A stretch of 26,934 bases of DNA from Verrucomicrobia bacterium 12-59-8 (lineage in GTDB: Bacteria; Verrucomicrobiota; Verrucomicrobiae; Verrucomicrobiales; Verrucomicrobiaceae). The DNA lies in contig NCCR01000083.1 of the NCBI GenBank assembly GCA_002279765.1, positions 1-26,934 of the forward strand, read 5' to 3'. The notes below the pieces were generated by a model, which saw only the letters and a list, made by a program, of their open reading frames with translations, had not been told where the DNA came from and searched no databases. The position numbers and the translations under genes were made by a program. Shown here in pieces: positions 23,622 to 26,934 of this stretch. Within the stretch, counting starts at the first letter, position 1; each line of letters begins with the position of its first letter.

Positions 23622-24104
23622 ATGGACGAACCGTTTCTTTTCATCCGCCCTTATCAGGACAAGGACCTGCCGCAACTGCGCCAGATCACTGTGGCATCCT
23701 TTGGCAGCGTCGCCCTGGAGCAGATGCTGGAGCACAAATTTGGCCTCTGGAATGAGCGCGACTGGAAGGTCCGCAAGGCCAGCCACATCGACGACGACGT
23801 GGCGCTGTGCCCTGAGGGATGTTTCGTGGCCGAGCGCGGCGACGAGATTCTCGGTTATATTACCACCCGGCTGGACCGCGTCAATGAGCGGGGTCGCATT
23901 CCCAACGTCGCCGTGGTGGAAAGCGCCCGGGGTTTGGGGCTTGGCCGCCGCCTGATCCAGCACGCGCTCGACTACATGCGGGCGGAGGGCATGAAGCTGG
24001 CTCAGATCGAAACCATGGCTTCAAATGCCATCGGCCAGCACCTTTACCCGAGCTGTGGCTTTGAGGAAGTCACCCGTCAGGTGCACTATGCAATGAAGCT
24101 CTGA
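23622..24104 (+). CDS. GNAT-family N-acetyltransferase
   Basis: A 160-residue acetyl-CoA-dependent acetyltransferase. FLFIRPYQDKDLPQL at the N-terminus is the usual beta1/alpha1 start. The acetyl-CoA pyrophosphate loop is A-R-G-L-G-L-G-R-R-L (102-111), and a C-terminal LYPSCGFEEVTRQVHYAMKL is typical of GNAT beta6/beta7. The substrate is unknown; small-molecule or protein N-terminal targets are both possible. The ATG at 23622 gives the normal family N-terminus, whereas the frame opens at a TTG 18 codons upstream. The helicase gene follows 81 bases downstream on the same strand. Confidence 0.9.
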   Translation: MDEPFLFIRPYQDKDLPQLRQITVASFGSVALEQMLEHKFGLWNERDWKVRKASHIDDDVALCPEGCFVAERGDEILGYITTRLDRVNERGRIPNVAVVESARGLGLGRRLIQHALDYMRAEGMKLAQIETMASNAIGQHLYPSCGFEEVTRQVHYAMKL

Positions 24105-24185
24105 CCCCGTTCGTTGGATGTCTGCGGGTTTGCATTGTCCCCCAAACTGGCCGATAAACCCTGCCTCCTACCTCTAGAAACGCTT

Positions 24186-25790
24186 GTGACCACCCCACGC
24201 AGACCCGAAAACGCCCCGAAGAAAACCTCCCTATTCAGCCGCTTCAAGGCCGGCCTGAAACGTGTCATCGGCGGAGGGAACAAAAAGGAAGCGGCTCCGG
24301 TGCCTGCCAAAGAGCATGTCCATTCGAAAGATCACCATCCCGCCGCCATTCACGCACACAAGCGTACGCATGACGATAAGCCCCGTGAGCACACCCCCCG
24401 CCCGCCGCGTGAAGCCCGCCCGCCCCGCGAACGCAGTGAACGTCCGGAACGTGACGGCCGCCGTGGCCCGCCGCGTGGTCGTGACCGTGATGACAAGCGT
24501 CCGCCTCGTGGCCCTCGTGAGGATAAGCCCGAGCGTGTAAATCACGCGCCAGTTGCCGCACCTCCGCCTCCCCCCGTTCCTGAAGGCCCCTATCCGGAGG
24601 CTTTTGAAGTGCTCGGTCTCTCCCCGGCTGTGCTTGCAGCCGTGCGTGAAACCGGCTACGAAAAGCCCACGACCATTCAGGAAAAATCCATCCCCATCAT
24701 CCTTACCGGCAGGGATGTCGTCGGAGCTTCACAGACCGGTACCGGTAAGACTGCAGCCTTCGCTCTGCCCACGCTCACCCGCATGGGTGCCCCTGGAAAA
24801 TTCCGTGTTCTCGTCCTCGAACCCGTCCGCGAACTCGCCGCGCAGGTGGTCGAGCAGTTTGAAAAATACGGCAAGCACACGGGCCTGCGTGTACTCCTCG
24901 TCCACGGTGGCGTCGGCTACGACAAGCAGCGCAAAGGCCTGCAGGAGGGCGTCGATATCGTCGTCGCCACTCCCGGCCGTCTCCTCGACTTCATGCAGGA
25001 AGGCATCGCCGACCTGCGCGGCGTAGAAGTTCTGATCCTCGACGAAGTCGATCGCATGCTCGACATGGGATTTCTTCCCGACGTGCGCCGCATCGTCGAA
25101 AAAACCCCGCCTGCGCGCCAGACACTGTTTTTCTCGGCCACCATGCCGCCGCAGATCAAGAGCCTCGCGGATTTTGCCCTCAAAGACCCCGAAAGCGTCG
25201 AAGTAGGCATCCGCTTCTCCGCTGCGGAAACCGTCAGCCATTACATGTATCCGGTGGCCAGCGACCAGCGCATGGAGCTCCTGCTCGCCATCCTGAAGCA
25301 GACCCATTTTGAGAGCGTCATGATCTTCACCCGCACCAAAGTGCAGGCTGACCAGATCTACTCCGCGCTCAATCAGCTCAACGAATACAAGGTTGCCGTC
25401 ATGCACTCAGACATCGGCCAGAGAGATCGCGAACGTGCCCTGCAGGGTTTCCGCAACGGCGAATTCGAAATCATCGTCGCCACTGATCTCGCCGCGCGCG
25501 GTCTCGACGTCAGCGGCGTGACCCACGTCATCAACTACATGGTCCCCGAGCATTCGGAAGACTACGTCCACCGCATCGGCCGCACCGGTCGTGCGCAGAA
25601 AGAGGGAGATGCCTTCACTCTCTTCGCCGCCGACGAGCTCATGAACGTGGCCTCCATTGAGCGTCTCATCAGTCAGAAAATTGAGCGCCGCAAGCTCGAT
25701 GGCTTCAGCTACAAATATACCACCGCACTCGACGATGAAGACCGCGCCCGCGCCATCCTCACCGGCCGGAAAAAGAAGAAGCGGCGGTAA
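24186..25790 (+). CDS. DEAD-box family ATP-dependent RNA helicase (DEVD variant) with N-terminal basic extension
   Basis: An RNA-unwinding ATPase likely acting in ribosome assembly or mRNA turnover. From the GTG start it has 534 residues. Residues 1-130 are a basic, low-complexity extension rich in Arg, Pro, Asp and His. The helicase core follows: Q motif G-Y-E-K-P-T-T-I-Q (158-165), motif I ASQTGTGKT (181-189), Ia P-V-R-E-L (213-217, normally PTREL), Ib TPGR (262-265), II DEVD (286-289, normally DEAD), III SAT (317-319), then IFTRTK, ATDLAARGLD and HRIGRTGR. It ends in a Lys/Arg run. Most relatives carry the basic tail at the C-terminus. The frame is open 24 codons upstream to a TTG, but no ATG exists there. 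Confidence 0.93.
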   Translation: MTTPRRPENAPKKTSLFSRFKAGLKRVIGGGNKKEAAPVPAKEHVHSKDHHPAAIHAHKRTHDDKPREHTPRPPREARPPRERSERPERDGRRGPPRGRDRDDKRPPRGPREDKPERVNHAPVAAPPPPPVPEGPYPEAFEVLGLSPAVLAAVRETGYEKPTTIQEKSIPIILTGRDVVGASQTGTGKTAAFALPTLTRMGAPGKFRVLVLEPVRELAAQVVEQFEKYGKHTGLRVLLVHGGVGYDKQRKGLQEGVDIVVATPGRLLDFMQEGIADLRGVEVLILDEVDRMLDMGFLPDVRRIVEKTPPARQTLFFSATMPPQIKSLADFALKDPESVEVGIRFSAAETVSHYMYPVASDQRMELLLAILKQTHFESVMIFTRTKVQADQIYSALNQLNEYKVAVMHSDIGQRDRERALQGFRNGEFEIIVATDLAARGLDVSGVTHVINYMVPEHSEDYVHRIGRTGRAQKEGDAFTLFAADELMNVASIERLISQKIERRKLDGFSYKYTTALDDEDRARAILTGRKKKKRR

Positions 25791-26112
25791 AGGGCATCAT
25801 CGCTCAGGCTTTCAGCCTCTTGGAATGCAATACTGGTGACGGCATTCCCGGACGGTGCATGAGAGAGCGCCGTGAGCATCAGCTGTAAGCTGATCAGCAC
25901 GCGTTTGATGAGCGAAATTCAAGCCATTATGGCAGGTTCTCCCCTTGCTCGAAAGTGATGGGCTTCGACGGGGTGAGGGCAGCCCGCGCGCGCTTGAAAA
26001 AGCGATTGCCCAACGCTGGCAGGGCACTTGGTCCTCCAAGCGCCATGGAGCGGCCCCAGGATCGCCTCCCGGAAATCAGTTTCGCAAAACGCTACAGGTG
26101 ATGTCTGCGAGG
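25791..26112. other. Gene-free intergenic region
   Basis: This stretch lies between the convergent helicase and cytochrome genes and holds no coding sequence or RNA gene that I can support. The only local structure is a short hairpin ATCAGCT-GTA-AGCTGAT at 25878-25894. Open frames across it have no domain character. The terminator of the cytochrome gene lies immediately to its right. Confidence 0.5.
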
Positions 26113-26142
26113 AAAAAAGGGCCTACGGCAAAGCGTCAGCCC
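26113..26142 (-). terminator. Intrinsic terminator of the cytochrome gene
   Basis: On the minus strand GGGCTGACG pairs with CGTAGGCCC (plus-strand 26134-26142 and 26119-26127), with one G-A mismatch and a 6-base loop. Six T residues follow directly (A-run 26113-26118 on the plus strand). It starts 29 bases after the stop codon of the cytochrome gene. Confidence 0.85.
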
Positions 26143-26171
26143 CAAGTGATTTTCGTTGAGTCTCGACGCTG

Positions 26172-26934
26172 CTACTTCTGAAACACCTTGTCCTTCGCAT
26201 TGCCGCCGCTGACGAGGTAAGCGACGAGATTGAGAAGTTCCTCCTGATTCAGTGAGTTGATGAGGCCGGGCGGCATCATGCTGACTTTGCGGGTGCCCTT
26301 CTTGGCGATGTCGCTTTCGTTGATGGCCATGTGGTCATTGGGGGCAAAGGGGTTGGTCATGATGAAGACCTTGCCGTTTTCTTCGACGACGATGCGGCCG
26401 ATGATGATGCTGCCGTCCTTCTTGGTGATCTCGTGGCTGTCATACTGGTCGGAGATGACCTTGCTGGGATCGACGATGTTCTCCATGAGGTCGCGCATGG
26501 TGTAGCGGTTGCCGACTCCGGTGAGGTCGGGGCCGATGCTGCCGCCATCTCCATTGAAGCGGTGGCAGGTGGCGCACATGATGCTGCGATACATGTCTTC
26601 GCCGTTTTTGAAATCGCGGCCTTTGAGCCCGTCGGTGGTGAGGGCGACGACTTCATCGACCGTCCAGTTTTTGCCGGGGCCTTTGGGGGCGACGTAGTTG
26701 GGGATGGAGGTGCTGGCTTCGACCTTGTTGCTGAGGGCGTCGAGCGCGGCGAGTTCTTCCTGGGGCGCAAAGGTGGCGAGGGCGTCCTTGCGGATGTTTT
26801 CGATGAAGCCTTTGAAGCTGTTCCCGCCCTTCCAGGTGCGGGCGCGGGGGAACCAGGAGAAGAAGGTTTTGCGATGCTCAGGGTTCCAGCCTGCGGTGGC
26901 GTTGCGAAGTGCAAACATGTAGCTGATCTGCTGC
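26172..26934 (-). CDS. PVC-type heme-binding domain / cytochrome c protein, C-terminal part (partial)
   Basis: The reading frame runs off the right edge without a stop, so about 254 C-terminal residues of a larger protein are visible. The heme-c motif is C-A-T-C-H, followed by GDGGSIGPDLTGVGNRYT, NIVDPSKVISDQY, a short beta-rich GSIIIGRIVVEENGKVFIMT and M-M-P-P-G-L-I-N-S-L, whose Met is the probable axial heme ligand. This is the C-terminal heme-binding domain that Verrucomicrobia and Planctomycetes attach to large secreted dehydrogenase or HEAT-repeat proteins. The upstream part (ALRNATAGWNPEHRKTFFSW) belongs to the preceding helical region. It probably acts in periplasmic electron transfer from sugar or alcohol oxidation. 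An ATG at 26918 is internal, not a start. Confidence 0.88.
   Translation of the reverse strand, partial: QQISYMFALRNATAGWNPEHRKTFFSWFPRARTWKGGNSFKGFIENIRKDALATFAPQEELAALDALSNKVEASTSIPNYVAPKGPGKNWTVDEVVALTTDGLKGRDFKNGEDMYRSIMCATCHRFNGDGGSIGPDLTGVGNRYTMRDLMENIVDPSKVISDQYDSHEITKKDGSIIIGRIVVEENGKVFIMTNPFAPNDHMAINESDIAKKGTRKVSMMPPGLINSLNQEELLNLVAYLVSGGNAKDKVFQK

Noticed and set aside
25945..26050. GGCTTCGACGGGG resembling the 5' end of tmRNA
   Set aside because: No matching 3' tRNA-like part, tag-peptide frame or pairing partner was seen.
25945..26181. 78-codon open frame in the gap before the cytochrome gene
   Set aside because: It runs through the cytochrome terminator and over the end of that gene, with no domain character.

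Overview
The window is a GC-rich, gene-dense bacterial chromosomal segment. It most likely comes from a member of the Verrucomicrobiota (Verrucomicrobiaceae/Prosthecobacter-like). The evidence is a combination typical of that phylum: a secreted DUF1080 protein, a PVC-type heme-binding-domain cytochrome, a proline-rich lipoprotein ending in CPYTGKIFRVP, few recognisable Shine-Dalgarno sequences, and several GTG starts overlapping the previous stop codon. No tRNA, rRNA, CRISPR array, insertion sequence or phage gene was seen. The window looks like core chromosome rather than a genomic island.

Region by region: (1) 116-5344, plus strand, a housekeeping run: dnaN, a small lipoprotein, tyrA, aroA (with all four class II EPSP synthase motifs), cmk and plsC. 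Spacing is tight and aroA/cmk share ATGA, so at least tyrA-plsC is probably one operon. (2) 5570-7735, plus strand, a 721-residue protein of unknown function. It has a ParA/TraL-like (SIMIBI) P-loop ATPase at the C-terminus and, by inference, degenerate protein-kinase-like segments before it. A candidate promoter with an internal dyad lies upstream. (3) 11394-7758, minus strand, a three-gene unit: an EboE-like TIM-barrel protein, a RhaD-like bifunctional aldolase/short-chain dehydrogenase, and a DUF2721 membrane protein. A perfect 18-bp palindrome sits immediately upstream. (4) 12225-11530, minus strand, a secreted DUF1080 protein followed by a textbook intrinsic terminator. (5) 14592-12332, minus strand, uppS overlapping a sigma-54 activator whose receiver domain has Glu at the phospho-acceptor position. 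A zinc-ribbon/single-TM protein (14721-15962) is divergent from it.

(6) 19099-16021, minus strand, argH, a NUDIX hydrolase, tatC and a very acidic 98-residue protein, all overlapping or closely spaced. (7) 19290-22624, plus strand, a ferrous-iron uptake operon: feoA, feoB, a 42-residue Cys-rich FeoB-associated membrane protein, and a nitrilase-family amidohydrolase. (8) 23454-22735, minus strand, an L,D-transpeptidase whose coding sequence may be broken by a one-base frameshift near its 3' end. (9) 23622-25790, plus strand, a GNAT acetyltransferase and a DEAD-box (DEVD) RNA helicase with a basic disordered N-terminal extension. (10) A gene-free 381-bp gap, then the C-terminal part of a PVC-type cytochrome c protein on the minus strand, running off the right edge and followed by a clear terminator.

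The best candidates for undescribed biology are the pseudokinase-like/SIMIBI ATPase fusion (5570-7735), the EboE plus aldolase/dehydrogenase plus DUF2721 unit with its palindrome, and the sigma-54 activator with a receiver that appears unable to be phosphorylated. All functional calls rest on motif recognition by eye; no database search was run.
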